From NCBI GenBank assembly GCA_944360115.1, contig CALVTH010000011.1:1-41938 (forward strand): a stretch of 41,938 nucleotides of DNA. Direction: 5' to 3'. A program made the position numbers and the translations under genes. How positions within the stretch are numbered: position 1 is the first letter of the stretch; each line of letters starts with the position of its first letter. The notes beneath the pieces were generated by a model. It had not been told where the DNA came from. It saw only the letters and a list, made by a program, of their open reading frames with translations, and did no database searches. The stretch comes from an uncultured Clostridia bacterium. GTDB lineage: Bacteria > Bacillota > Clostridia > Christensenellales > CAG-917. Of the stretch, positions 34,635-41,938 are shown piece after piece.

Positions 34635-35354
34635 CTAATTGTTGCTGATTTTGATTCCGAGAAAGTGCTCGATGTTGAACAGTTTCCACGGGAGTTCGTC
34701 GGGCGGATAAACCCTGAAGTCCATAACTTTGCCGCTGACGGGGTGGGCAAACCTGAGTTCGGTCGCCCACAAACATAGCGGGAGTTTGAATCTTTCGCCG
34801 TGACCGTACTTGACATCGCCGAGCACGGGCGTGCCGTTTGCCGCCATCTGCACTCTTATCTGATGAGCCCTGCCCGTCACGAGATTGACCCACAACAGGC
34901 TGATGTTGTTCTTCTTGTCCTCGGCAAGCACCTTATAGTCCAGCTCGGCGTACTTGGCGCCCTCTGTGAGCTCGGGCACGACGGCGACGGTGTTGCGCTC
35001 GGGGAACTTCTTGAGGAAGCAACGGAGTTTGTCCTGCTTGAAGCGCGGACATCCCTCGACGACGGTGAGATACCGCTTTTCCACCTCGCCTTCGCGTATG
35101 GCGTCGGAGAGACGGGACGCCGCCTTTGAAGTCTTGGCAAACACCATAACGCCGCCCGTAGGACGGTCGAGACGGTGCACCAGCCCGAGGAAAGCGTCAC
35201 CGGGCTTGTTGTAAGTCTCGACGAGATACCTCTTGAGCAGGGTGAGCATATCGGGGTCTCCCGACTCGTCCGCCTGCACGGGCACTCCCATGGGCTTGAC
35301 CACCACAAGCAGGTGATTGTCCTCGTAAATTATCGGTATGTCTTTGTAGTCCAT
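34635..35354 (-). CDS. RluA-family pseudouridine synthase
   Basis: The 239-aa enzyme makes pseudouridine in rRNA or tRNA. The catalytic Asp lies in HRLDRPTGGVMVFAKT (about residue 60). The motifs IIYEDNHLLVVVKPMGVPVQ at the start and VTGRAHQIRVQMA near the C-terminus are typical. It lacks an S4 domain, so it is closer to the short RluA/RluC-like or YtzG-type forms than to RluD. The start at 35354 has AGGA upstream; longer frames run back through the methyltransferase gene in the wrong frame. Confidence 0.93.
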   Translation of the reverse strand: MDYKDIPIIYEDNHLLVVVKPMGVPVQADESGDPDMLTLLKRYLVETYNKPGDAFLGLVHRLDRPTGGVMVFAKTSKAASRLSDAIREGEVEKRYLTVVEGCPRFKQDKLRCFLKKFPERNTVAVVPELTEGAKYAELDYKVLAEDKKNNISLLWVNLVTGRAHQIRVQMAANGTPVLGDVKYGHGERFKLPLCLWATELRFAHPVSGKVMDFRVYPPDELPWKLFNIEHFLGIKISNN

Positions 35355-35399
35355 ATTGTCCTGCAATTTGCTTGCTTTGTTGATTATTGAGTGTTTATC

Positions 35400-35424
35400 C
35401 GCGGTTTTTGACGCATAAACCGCG
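35400..35424 (-). promoter_or_regulatory. Stem-loop between methyltransferase and pseudouridine synthase genes
   Basis: CGCGGTTT (35400-35407) pairs with AAACCGCG (35417-35424). No U-run follows on the minus strand, so it is a processing or pausing element at best. Confidence 0.35.
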
Positions 35425-35470
35425 CTTTCTGCCGTTTCCGCCGTCCTGCTCGGACGGTGGCGACGCGCGC

Positions 35471-36328
35471 TCAGTCGAATGTGGCGAACGCCGTGCAGCC
35501 CTGCGGCAGAACCAGCCCTTCTTCCGTCGGCAATCCTATCTCGTCGGAGTCTATCCGCGCTCCCGCGGGAAGAGACAGACGGAGTATGTTCGCCATGACT
35601 CCCGGTTGCAATCCCGTGGTGTAGGAATTGAGACACACGAACAGCGGATTGTCCGACAGCACCTCGGCAACCAGCGACATAAGGTCGCCTATGCCCTCTT
35701 CTATCTTCCATTTCTCGCCGCTCGGACCTCTGCCGAAACTGGGCGGGTCGAGGATTACGGCGTCGTAGCGGTGACCGCGGCGCAGTTCCCTCTGCGTGAA
35801 CTTGAAGCAGTCGTCCACGATGTAGCGCATACGCGACGAATCCAGTCCGTTTCTTCTGACATTTTCGCCCGCGCGTTCCACCATGGCTTTGGCGCCGTCC
35901 ACATGGCACACGGTCGCCCCCGCTCTCAGGCACACGACGGACGCCGCGCCCGTATATCCGAACAGATTGAGTACGCTGACCTGTCTGCCCGCGCCCTCGA
36001 TGAGCCGCGACATTCTGTCCCAGTTCACCGCCTGCTCGGGGAAAAGCCCCGTATGCTTGAAGCCCATGAGTTTGAGCGAGAAGGACAGCCCGCGCCAGCT
36101 CACCGAAAACTGCTCGGGGACGGGACTGAAATACTTCCACCTGCCGCCGCCCTCGCGGCTGCGCTCGTAGACGGCGTCCACTTTGCAGACGCCGGCGAGC
36201 GGGCGCGCGGGGCGCCAAATGACCTGCGGGTCGGGGCGTATGAAGGTGTATTTCCCCCAACGCTCCAGCTTTTCGCCGTCACCCGTCGCTATGACGGAAT
36301 ATTCGGTCCAGTCGGGCGCGATTTTCAT
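35471..36328 (-). CDS. SAM-dependent methyltransferase (RlmI/RlmK-like rRNA type)
   Basis: The 285-aa protein has a Rossmann methyltransferase domain: VLNLFGYTGAASVVCLRAGA (SAM-binding, about residue 115), a following acidic VDGAKAM, and the catalytic-type VILDPPSFGRGPSGE (about 195). The pattern fits the RlmI-like 23S rRNA methyltransferase group, but the N-terminal PUA domain of RlmI is missing. The target is unknown. It starts 1 base after the ileS stop without a good ribosome site, so translation is likely coupled to ileS. Confidence 0.85.
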   Translation of the reverse strand: MKIAPDWTEYSVIATGDGEKLERWGKYTFIRPDPQVIWRPARPLAGVCKVDAVYERSREGGGRWKYFSPVPEQFSVSWRGLSFSLKLMGFKHTGLFPEQAVNWDRMSRLIEGAGRQVSVLNLFGYTGAASVVCLRAGATVCHVDGAKAMVERAGENVRRNGLDSSRMRYIVDDCFKFTQRELRRGHRYDAVILDPPSFGRGPSGEKWKIEEGIGDLMSLVAEVLSDNPLFVCLNSYTTGLQPGVMANILRLSLPAGARIDSDEIGLPTEEGLVLPQGCTAFATFD

Positions 36329-36329
36329 T

Positions 36330-39300
36330 TCAACCCGCTTTGGACACCGAAATGGTGACTTTGTCGCCGTTGATGTCCCATTCTTTGGCGTAGCCGTCCA
36401 GCGCGTCGGTCGTCGAGTCGCACAGCACATCGGCGCGGAAAGAGCCGCTGTCGAGCACCTGCTTGGCTATGCCCTCGGCTTTGTAGCCCACGACGATGTG
36501 GTCGGTGACCTCGAATCCCGCTTCCTTGCGCATGGTCTGTATCTTGCTGACGATTTCGCGTTCGGCGCCCTCGAGTATGAGCGCTTCGTCGAGCGCGGTG
36601 TCGAGCACGACCGTGGTCTCGCCGTCGCTTTCGGACGCGAATCCTTCCCTGCTCTTTGCCGTGATGAGCAGATCCTCTTCCCTGAGTTCGACCTGCCTGC
36701 CCTCGAGTTCGGTCGCGAAAACGCCGTTCTTGCGGAGCGCCGCCACGATTTCGTCGGGGCGTTCGGCAAGCAGTCCGCGCACCTTGCCGAGGAAGGCGCC
36801 GTAGCGCGGTCCGAGGGTCTTGAGTTGCGGCTTGACCTCATAGGTGACATACTCGCCGCTGTCGGCGGTTATTTCCACCGTCTTGACATTGAGTTCGTCC
36901 TCGACGAGGGCTTTGAGTTCGTCGGAAAGTTCCTTCCTGCCGTTGTAGATGAGACGGCGGAGAGGCTGACGGTTCTTTATGCTCGCCGCGTTCCTTGCCG
37001 CGCGGCCGAGTTCGACGACTTTGAGCACATCGCGCATACCCTGTTCGAGCGCGAGGTCGATGCGGCTGTCGTCCGCCACGGGGAAGTCGCACAGATGCAC
37101 GCTTTCGGGAGCGTCCTTGAAGAAAGGCGTGACGAGGTTGCGGTAGATGCTCTCCGCCATGAACGGAGTGTACGGCGCAATGACCTTGGCGAGCGTGGTG
37201 AGCACGGTGTACAGCGTGGTGTAGGCGGCCTCCTTGGTGGCGTCCATACCGCTGCCCCAGAAACGGGTGCGGCAACGCCTGACATACCAGTTGGAAAGGT
37301 CGTCGACGAAGTCGCCTATTGCGCGCGCCGTCTCGGTGATTTTGTATTCGTCAAGCCCCGCGTCAACGGTCTTGACGAGGGTGTTGAGTTCGCTGAGAAT
37401 CCACTTGTCGATTACGGTGAGGTCGCACTTCGCGATGTCGTGCTCGGCGGGATTGAACTTGTCGATTTCGGCGTACAGCACGAAGAACGCGTAGGTGTTC
37501 CACAGCGTGCCCATGAACTTGCGCTGGGCTTCGCTGACATTCTCCGCCGAGAAACGCGACGGCAGCCACGGCGCCGACGATGTGTAGAAATACCACCTCG
37601 TCGCGTCCGCGCCCTGCTTGTCGAGGACGGTGAACGGCTCGACGACATTGCCCTTGTGCTTGCTCATCTTGATGCCGTCCTTGTCGTTGACATGACCGAG
37701 GACTATGCAGTTGCGGAAAGGCGACTGCCCGAACAGCAAGGTGGACACCGCAAGCAAGGTATAGAACCAGCCGCGGGTCTGGTCGACGGCTTCGGAAATG
37801 AAGTCGGCGGGGAAAGTCTCCTTGAACACTTCTTCGTTTTCAAAGGGATAATGCCACTGCGCGAACGGCATCGAACCGCTGTCGAACCAGCAGTCGAGCA
37901 CTTCGGGCGTGCGGTGCATTTCGCCGCCGCATTCGCACTTCCAGGTCACCTCGTCGATGTAGGGACGGTGAAGCTCGATGTCCCCTTCCACATTGCCGAG
38001 TTTCTTGAGTTCGGCCTTGGAGCCGACGACATGAACCTTGCCGCACTTGTCGCACACCCAGATAGGCAACGGCGTGCCCCAGTATCTCTCGCGGGAAATG
38101 CCCCAGTCGATGACATTCTCGAGGAAGTTGCCCATTCTGCCCGTGCCTATGGTGGGGGGCATCCAGTTGACGGACGCGTTGGACTTGAGCAACTCGTCCT
38201 TTATCGCCGTCACTTTGACGAACCACGAACTGCGGGCGTAATAGAGAAGCGGAGTGTCGCAGCGCCAGCAGAAGGGATAACTGTGCGTGAACATAAGTTC
38301 GCGGAACAGTTTGCCTTCCTTTTTGAGGCGTTCGATTATGAGTTTGTCGGCGTCCTTTGCGAACACGCCCACGAGGTCGTAGGCGCCTTCGACGAATCTG
38401 CCGCGCCCGTCGACCATCTGCACGAAAGGCAGACCGTAGCGCTTGCCGACATTGCTGTCGTCCTCGCCGAACGCGGGAGCGATGTGCACCACGCCCGTGC
38501 CGTCGGTGAGAGTGACATAGCCGTCGCAGGTGACATAATACGCCTTTTCCTTGGCACCCGTGTCGTAATCGAACAACGGCTCGTACTCGGCGTATTCGTA
38601 ATCCTTGCCCTTTTTGACGGAAAGTTTCTGCACCTCTTCGTCCTTGAAAACGCTGGCGACGAGGGCGTCCGCCATGATGTAGGTTTCGTCGCCCACCCTG
38701 ATTTCGGCGTAATCCTCGACGGGATTGACGCAGAGGGCGACATTGCTGGGAAGCGTCCACGGAGTGGTCGTCCACGCGAGGAAGAAGCGGTCGGTCTCGC
38801 CTTTCAGGGCGAATTTGACGAACACGGATTTCTCCTCGACATCCTTATATCCCTGCGCCACTTCGTGCGAGGAAAGCGCCGTCCCGCAACGGGGGCAATA
38901 AGGCACGATTTTGTAACCCTTGTACAGCAGTCCTTTGTCGGCGATTTTGCGGAGAGCCCACCACACCGACTCGATATATCTGTCGTCGTAGGTGATGTAA
39001 GGGTCTTTCATATCCGCCCAGTAACCTATACGGTCGGACATTATCTCCCACTCGTGCTTGTATTTCCACACGGACTCCTTGCACTTCTTGATGAAAGGCT
39101 CGATGCCGTACTTCTCAATCTCCTGCTTGCCGTCGATGCCAAGTTGCTTTTCGACTTCCAGTTCGACGGGAAGACCGTGAGTATCCCAGCCCGCTTTTCT
39201 GCGGACGAAGAAACCTTTCATGGTCTTGTAACGCGGGATAATGTCCTTCATCACTCGCGTGAGAATGTGACCGATGTGGGGCTTGCCGTTGGCGGTGGGA

Positions 39301-39455
39301 GGACCGTCGTAGAAGTTGAAGGCCTTGCCGCCCTTGTTTTTCTCGACGCTCTTTTCGAAGATTTCGTTCTCTTTCCAGAAAGCGAGCACTTCCTTTTCGC
39401 GTTCGACAAAGTTGAGGTCTGTTCCTACGGGATTGTACATACGCTTGTCTTCCAT
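36330..39455 (-). CDS. ileS: Isoleucine--tRNA ligase, long (type 2-like)
   Basis: The 1041-aa enzyme charges tRNA-Ile. The motifs are PHIGHIL (HIGH, about residue 58), the editing-domain TTTPWTLPSN, and KMSKHKGNV (KMSKS). Zinc-type Cys pairs are seen in YCPRCG, FCWRCD and VCDKCG. The length and the C-terminal part without the zinc finger of ordinary bacterial IleRS point to the type 2 (eukaryote-like) form, which often is less sensitive to mupirocin; sensitivity was not tested here. The promoter lies so near that the leader is about 11 nt, with no T-box and no ribosome binding site. It is first in a five-gene set. Confidence 0.95.
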   Translation of the reverse strand: MEDKRMYNPVGTDLNFVEREKEVLAFWKENEIFEKSVEKNKGGKAFNFYDGPPTANGKPHIGHILTRVMKDIIPRYKTMKGFFVRRKAGWDTHGLPVELEVEKQLGIDGKQEIEKYGIEPFIKKCKESVWKYKHEWEIMSDRIGYWADMKDPYITYDDRYIESVWWALRKIADKGLLYKGYKIVPYCPRCGTALSSHEVAQGYKDVEEKSVFVKFALKGETDRFFLAWTTTPWTLPSNVALCVNPVEDYAEIRVGDETYIMADALVASVFKDEEVQKLSVKKGKDYEYAEYEPLFDYDTGAKEKAYYVTCDGYVTLTDGTGVVHIAPAFGEDDSNVGKRYGLPFVQMVDGRGRFVEGAYDLVGVFAKDADKLIIERLKKEGKLFRELMFTHSYPFCWRCDTPLLYYARSSWFVKVTAIKDELLKSNASVNWMPPTIGTGRMGNFLENVIDWGISRERYWGTPLPIWVCDKCGKVHVVGSKAELKKLGNVEGDIELHRPYIDEVTWKCECGGEMHRTPEVLDCWFDSGSMPFAQWHYPFENEEVFKETFPADFISEAVDQTRGWFYTLLAVSTLLFGQSPFRNCIVLGHVNDKDGIKMSKHKGNVVEPFTVLDKQGADATRWYFYTSSAPWLPSRFSAENVSEAQRKFMGTLWNTYAFFVLYAEIDKFNPAEHDIAKCDLTVIDKWILSELNTLVKTVDAGLDEYKITETARAIGDFVDDLSNWYVRRCRTRFWGSGMDATKEAAYTTLYTVLTTLAKVIAPYTPFMAESIYRNLVTPFFKDAPESVHLCDFPVADDSRIDLALEQGMRDVLKVVELGRAARNAASIKNRQPLRRLIYNGRKELSDELKALVEDELNVKTVEITADSGEYVTYEVKPQLKTLGPRYGAFLGKVRGLLAERPDEIVAALRKNGVFATELEGRQVELREEDLLITAKSREGFASESDGETTVVLDTALDEALILEGAEREIVSKIQTMRKEAGFEVTDHIVVGYKAEGIAKQVLDSGSFRADVLCDSTTDALDGYAKEWDINGDKVTISVSKAG

Positions 39456-39472
39456 ATCACAAAATTATAGAA

Positions 39473-39501
39473 ATTATAATGTAAACACGGCGAAAACGCA
39501 A
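39473..39501 (-). promoter_or_regulatory. Promoter of ileS
   Basis: On the minus strand TTGCGT (39501-39496), 17 bp, TATAAT (39478-39473). The expected start is near 39466. A second TATAAT (39469-39464) lacks a -35 partner. Confidence 0.7.
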
Positions 39502-39530
39502 CCGAATTGCCGCAAAAAGCGTAACGCGCA

Positions 39531-39564
39531 ATAAAAACGCCGCTCGGATTTCGGAGCGGCGTTT
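39531..39564 (-). terminator. Terminator of the ABC exporter genes
   Basis: On the minus strand AAACGCCGCTC and GAGCGGCGTTT form an 11-bp stem (loop 8 nt), followed by TTATT after the T-run of the stem. It separates the ABC genes from ileS. Confidence 0.9.
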
Positions 39565-39595
39565 GCAATAAACAGGGGTTTATCAGCGATTTGCG

Positions 39596-40474
39596 CTACT
39601 TTATATCCGCCTTTGCGGTATAAAGCAGGCCGCCACCGAAGAAAAGAACACTCCACATCGCGCCGCCGCCGAACACCAGTCCGAGTTCCTTGGTCGTCAT
39701 AGCTTCGACTGCGCCGAGTCCGTCGAATGCGTAATAGGGGTTGAGGTAGAGATACACCATATTCGGCGACTGCTGCACCGCTCCGTCAGTCGTGACCGTT
39801 GCCGCGCCGAGCGCGAACTGCACTATCGTCACCACAATGGCTCCTATTACGATGTGCATTGCCAGCAGCATGGTTATGCCGCCCGCTTTCGAGCGCAGTA
39901 TGTGCGGCACGGCGACGAATATGGCGGAAAACGGCAACGCGTAGAACAGGAACGCACCGAAGGCTTTCACCGTTGCCGACGACCGTTGCGCCAGCAGTTT
40001 GCCGTCCACGCCGAGAGCTGCCGCCGCGACAAGACACATCAGGTACGCCACGCACACATACAGCACGGTGACGATGAAAATCCACAGCCATTTGGAGACA
40101 TAGTTTTCCATTTTGCCAGCTCCGCGGCCGACATACAGGCGCATCATTCCCGAGGTGTAATCCGCGCCGACGAACAGCGCGGCAACAATTGCCACGAGGA
40201 ACAGCACCGCGGCGGACGACGGCGCGCCCCGCAACAGTCCCATGCCGTAATCGGCGCGGATCGCGTCGTAAACCTCGGAGGGAACATCCGTTTCGTAGCC
40301 CGTCTCGGGGTCGTGATATGTGACATCGGTGTCTTCGAGCAACGAAGTCAGCCCGCCCACCGCAAGCGCGGACACGAGCACTATGACGGCCATGACGGCA
40401 AGCCCGATATACAGGCTCTTCATCTTGGACATTTTGTAACCGTCGGACACGAAAATATCGAGGAATCTTCTCAT
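39596..40474 (-). CDS. ABC-2 type transporter permease
   Basis: The 292-aa protein has about six membrane segments: one near residues 22-45, then, after a long extracytoplasmic loop (about 46-85, with TDVTYHDPETGYETDVP), five more. The pattern, with N-terminal segment and wide gap, fits ABC-2 exporter permeases of the BcrB/NatB kind. The start at 40474 has GAGG 6 nt upstream; it lies 8 bp after the ATPase gene. The substrate (antimicrobial peptide, drug or ion) is unknown. Confidence 0.88.
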   Translation of the reverse strand: MRRFLDIFVSDGYKMSKMKSLYIGLAVMAVIVLVSALAVGGLTSLLEDTDVTYHDPETGYETDVPSEVYDAIRADYGMGLLRGAPSSAAVLFLVAIVAALFVGADYTSGMMRLYVGRGAGKMENYVSKWLWIFIVTVLYVCVAYLMCLVAAAALGVDGKLLAQRSSATVKAFGAFLFYALPFSAIFVAVPHILRSKAGGITMLLAMHIVIGAIVVTIVQFALGAATVTTDGAVQQSPNMVYLYLNPYYAFDGLGAVEAMTTKELGLVFGGGAMWSVLFFGGGLLYTAKADIK

Positions 40475-40482
40475 GGCGCACC

Positions 40483-41466
40483 TCACATCAACGCGACGAG
40501 CGCGGCTTCGCTGTCGCCCTCTTCCGCAGAAATCTGCAAAAGGGGCACGCCCGCTTCTGCGAACATGAGCGTGACCGTGCCGAGCGCGGAAGCATCGCGG
40601 TAGATTTCCACCGTTCCGTTCTGCCCTATCGCGTAATCTGCGGGCGCAAAGTTGGATTGAAGCACGGGAAGCGCGCGGACGAGGTCGGGAGTGACGATTT
40701 TGATTTTGGGACGGGCAAGCGACCTGAGGTCGTCGCCGCGCAGTTCGCCGACGAGTCTGCCCTCTTTCATCACGCCGTAAACCGTGGCAACCTTTCCGAG
40801 TTCGCCGAGAAAATGCGACGATATGATTATGGTCACGCCCTTTTGCTCGTTGAGATAACGCACCTGTTCGCGCACATGCAGGATTCCCGTGGGGTCAAGT
40901 CCGTTGACGGGCTCGTCGAGAATGAGTATATCGGGTTCGCCCACAAGCGCCATTGCCAGAGAAAGACGCTGTTTCATGCCCAGCGAAAAGTTCTTGACTT
41001 TTTTTGCGCCCACGCCCGAAAGCCCCACGAAATCGAGCAGTTCGGGGATATTGGTCTTTCCCGCGCCGACCGCAAGAGCGTATGCCGTGAGATTCTCCTT
41101 TGCGTTCATCTTGCCGTAAAACGCGGGCTGTTCGATGAGCGCGCCCACTCGCGTTCTCGCCGCCTTGAGCCCCGACGGCGTGACGGCGCCGTCTATCTCC
41201 ACCCTGCCGCGCGTTGGTTCCGCCAGCCCCAGCATAAGACGGATGAGCGTGGTCTTGCCCGCTCCGTTCTTGCCGATAAGCCCGTACACCTCGCCGCGCC
41301 GCACGGTCATCGAGACATCGGACACCCTTTCCACACCTCCGTAAATCTTTGTCAGACCTTCGGTGCGTATGGCGATTTCGGGCGTCGCCGTCTCGGCTGC
41401 GGGAACGCTCTCCGCGCCGTAGCCGATTGCAACAATGTTTTCGGTGTTGTTTGCGTTGTTTTCCAT
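40483..41466 (-). CDS. ABC transporter ATP-binding protein (BcrA/NatA-like)
   Basis: The 327-aa protein has Walker A GLIGKNGAGKTT (about residue 63), the signature FSLGMKQRLSLAMAL (about 160), Walker B ILILDEPVNGLDP (about 178) and the H-loop SSHFLGEL. A 30-aa N-terminal extension (MENNANNTENI..., rich in Asn, Ala, Thr) precedes the first strand (AIRTEGLTKIYGG). The C-terminal 100 aa are an accessory domain. The ATG at 41466 has no ribosome site and lies 6 bp after the -10 element, so the mRNA is predicted leaderless. A longer start (MQKFDYPLA...) would lie inside the promoter. Confidence 0.92.
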   Translation of the reverse strand: MENNANNTENIVAIGYGAESVPAAETATPEIAIRTEGLTKIYGGVERVSDVSMTVRRGEVYGLIGKNGAGKTTLIRLMLGLAEPTRGRVEIDGAVTPSGLKAARTRVGALIEQPAFYGKMNAKENLTAYALAVGAGKTNIPELLDFVGLSGVGAKKVKNFSLGMKQRLSLAMALVGEPDILILDEPVNGLDPTGILHVREQVRYLNEQKGVTIIISSHFLGELGKVATVYGVMKEGRLVGELRGDDLRSLARPKIKIVTPDLVRALPVLQSNFAPADYAIGQNGTVEIYRDASALGTVTLMFAEAGVPLLQISAEEGDSEAALVALM

Positions 41467-41472
41467 AGCCAA

Positions 41473-41501
41473 AGGATAATCAAATTTCTGCATAAAGTCA
41501 A
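41473..41501 (-). promoter_or_regulatory. Promoter of the ABC exporter genes
   Basis: On the minus strand TTGACT (41501-41496), 17 bp, TATCCT (41478-41473). The predicted start falls on the A of the ATG at 41466. Confidence 0.7.
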
Positions 41502-41570
41502 TCTCGGGCATACAGCCGCATATCTTTAACCGTTCTTTAACCGAGCCGCGGGAGTATTTGCCGAAAACGG

Positions 41571-41598
41571 TTGACCTTTCCCGCAAGTATGCTAAAAT
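41571..41598 (+). promoter_or_regulatory. Promoter of tRNA-Gly
   Basis: TTGACC (41571-41576), 16 bp, TAAAAT (41593-41598) preceded by TGC (extended -10). About 130 nt of GC-rich leader separates it from the tRNA; I see no other RNA gene in that leader, only a small hairpin (CGGAGC/GCTCCG). Confidence 0.72.
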
Positions 41599-41735
41599 AA
41601 CAGTGCGCGAAGTTGCCGCACGGTGTCGTGCCCCCCCGGTGCCGCCGCAGCGGTACACATGTCCTCGCGCGTCACCCGCTGACGGAGCGAAAGGCTCCGA
41701 CTCCGCGGCCGCAAACAAGCGATACGCGCAGTCAC

Positions 41736-41809
41736 GCGAATGTAGTTTAGTGGTAAAACAGCAGCTTCCCAAGCTGCGGTTGTGGGTTCGATTCCCATCA
41801 TTCGCTCCA
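41736..41809 (+). tRNA. tRNA-Gly (anticodon CCC)
   Basis: The acceptor stem GCGAATG/CATTCGC has 7 perfect pairs, discriminator U, and an encoded CCA (41807-41809). The anticodon stem GCAGC/GCTGC encloses TTCCCAA, giving anticodon CCC at 41768-41770. The T arm is GTGGG-TTCGATT-CCCAT, with the last pair a G-U. All arms fold without mismatch except that wobble. Confidence 0.96.
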
Positions 41810-41812
41810 ATA

Positions 41813-41850
41813 CGAAAAGACCGTCTCACCCGAGACGGTCTTTTCGTTTT
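41813..41850 (+). terminator. Terminator of tRNA-Gly
   Basis: CGAAAAGACCGTCTC and GAGACGGTCTTTTCG form a perfect 15-bp stem with an ACCC loop, followed by TTTT. It begins 4 bp after the tRNA. Confidence 0.93.
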
Positions 41851-41860
41851 CACCTGCCTA

Positions 41861-41884
41861 CGAATGTGGGAATCGAACGGGCGG
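41861..41884 (-). repeat. Inverted partial copy of the tRNA-Gly 3' end
   Basis: On the minus strand the bases GTTCGATTCCCA and CATTCG recur with one base lost between them, matching the T loop and acceptor 3' strand of the tRNA-Gly gene in opposite orientation. The T-stem 5' arm is GCCCG and cannot pair, and no CCA follows, so it is not a working tRNA. The rest of the window end (41885-41938) holds a long imperfect hairpin (GCAAACAGT/ACTGTTTGC). Confidence 0.6.
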
Positions 41885-41938
41885 AACAGCAAACAGTCCA
41901 TAAGAACTGTTTGCCCGCCCCGGCGTGATAGCGCGAGC

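Noticed and set aside
39456..39595. T-box riboswitch before ileS
   Set aside because: The gap holds only a terminator of the next gene and the ileS promoter; no T-box consensus and too little room.
41599..41735. Small stable RNA (SRP RNA or other) between promoter and tRNA-Gly
   Set aside because: No GGAAG/GNAR-type SRP motif or other known core is seen; it reads as a tRNA leader.
41592..41810. 72-codon reading frame on the minus strand over the tRNA
   Set aside because: It is the antisense translation of tRNA-Gly and its leader, a common artefact.
41855..41938. A second tRNA gene on the minus strand
   Set aside because: The T-stem cannot form, there is no CCA and no matching acceptor half within the window; kept only as a partial inverted copy.

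Overview
The window is a GC-rich, densely coded chromosomal segment from a low-GC-lineage-type (Firmicutes/Clostridia) anaerobe, most likely an uncultured gut clostridium. The lineage call is inference. It rests on the conserved gene order pta-ackA / rpmF-plsX-rnc-smc-ftsY / ylxM-ffh-rpsP-khpA-rimM-trmD, on the presence of YlxM, TmcAL (YlbM) and the sporulation membrane protein YlbJ, and on the many TTGACA/TATAAT promoters and AGGAGG ribosome binding sites. No phage, insertion sequence, CRISPR array or rRNA is seen. One tRNA gene is present.

Layout from left to right: (1) 1-2924, minus strand: a prs - MBL-fold hydrolase - rho operon; rho runs off the left edge. (2) 3015-6933: lepA-hemW (minus) divergent from a glycerophosphodiester phosphodiesterase (plus); their two promoters overlap. 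(3) 6962-8685: a small unknown protein gene (minus), and a DUF5596-like acyltransferase (plus) behind a perfect consensus promoter and followed by tandem repeats. (4) 8718-17044, minus: a long protein-synthesis/secretion operon, ylxM-ffh-rpsP-khpA-rimM-trmD-rbgA-rnhB-yraN-rplS, ending in an unusual lipobox + jelly-roll + polytopic membrane (GT-C-like) protein. It starts with a leader made of two 18-bp self-complementary tandem repeats. (5) 17214-24065, minus: rpmF-plsX-rnc, smc, ftsY. smc has its own extended -10 promoter and, just upstream, a palindrome made of two exact parS half-sites split by 7 bp. (6) 24143-27560: pta-ackA (minus) divergent from tmcAL (plus) with overlapping promoters; both sides handle acetate. 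(7) 27667-32094, plus: a domain-permuted GH3 glycosidase, ylbJ, and a sigma-region-4-like protein ending in a degenerate minisatellite. (8) 32161-39501, minus: ileS - SAM methyltransferase - RluA-type pseudouridine synthase - acyl-CoA synthetase - sugar phosphate isomerase. (9) 39531-41501, minus: an ABC-2 exporter pair whose promoter predicts a leaderless mRNA. (10) 41571-41938: tRNA-Gly(CCC) with promoter and terminator, then an inverted partial copy of its 3' end at the window edge.

Most genes are core housekeeping: translation (lepA, rplS, rpsP, rpmF, ileS, trmD, rimM, rbgA, rluA, tmcAL), protein targeting (ffh, ftsY, ylxM), chromosome structure (smc), RNA decay and processing (rnc, rnhB, rho), phospholipid synthesis (plsX) and acetate fermentation (pta, ackA). 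No clear-cut new defence or mobile system is visible. The most unusual signals are the fusion protein in the rplS transcript, the repeat-hairpin leader of the SRP operon, the split parS-like palindrome before smc, and two pairs of overlapping divergent promoters. Promoter, transcription start and terminator calls come from motif reading only.
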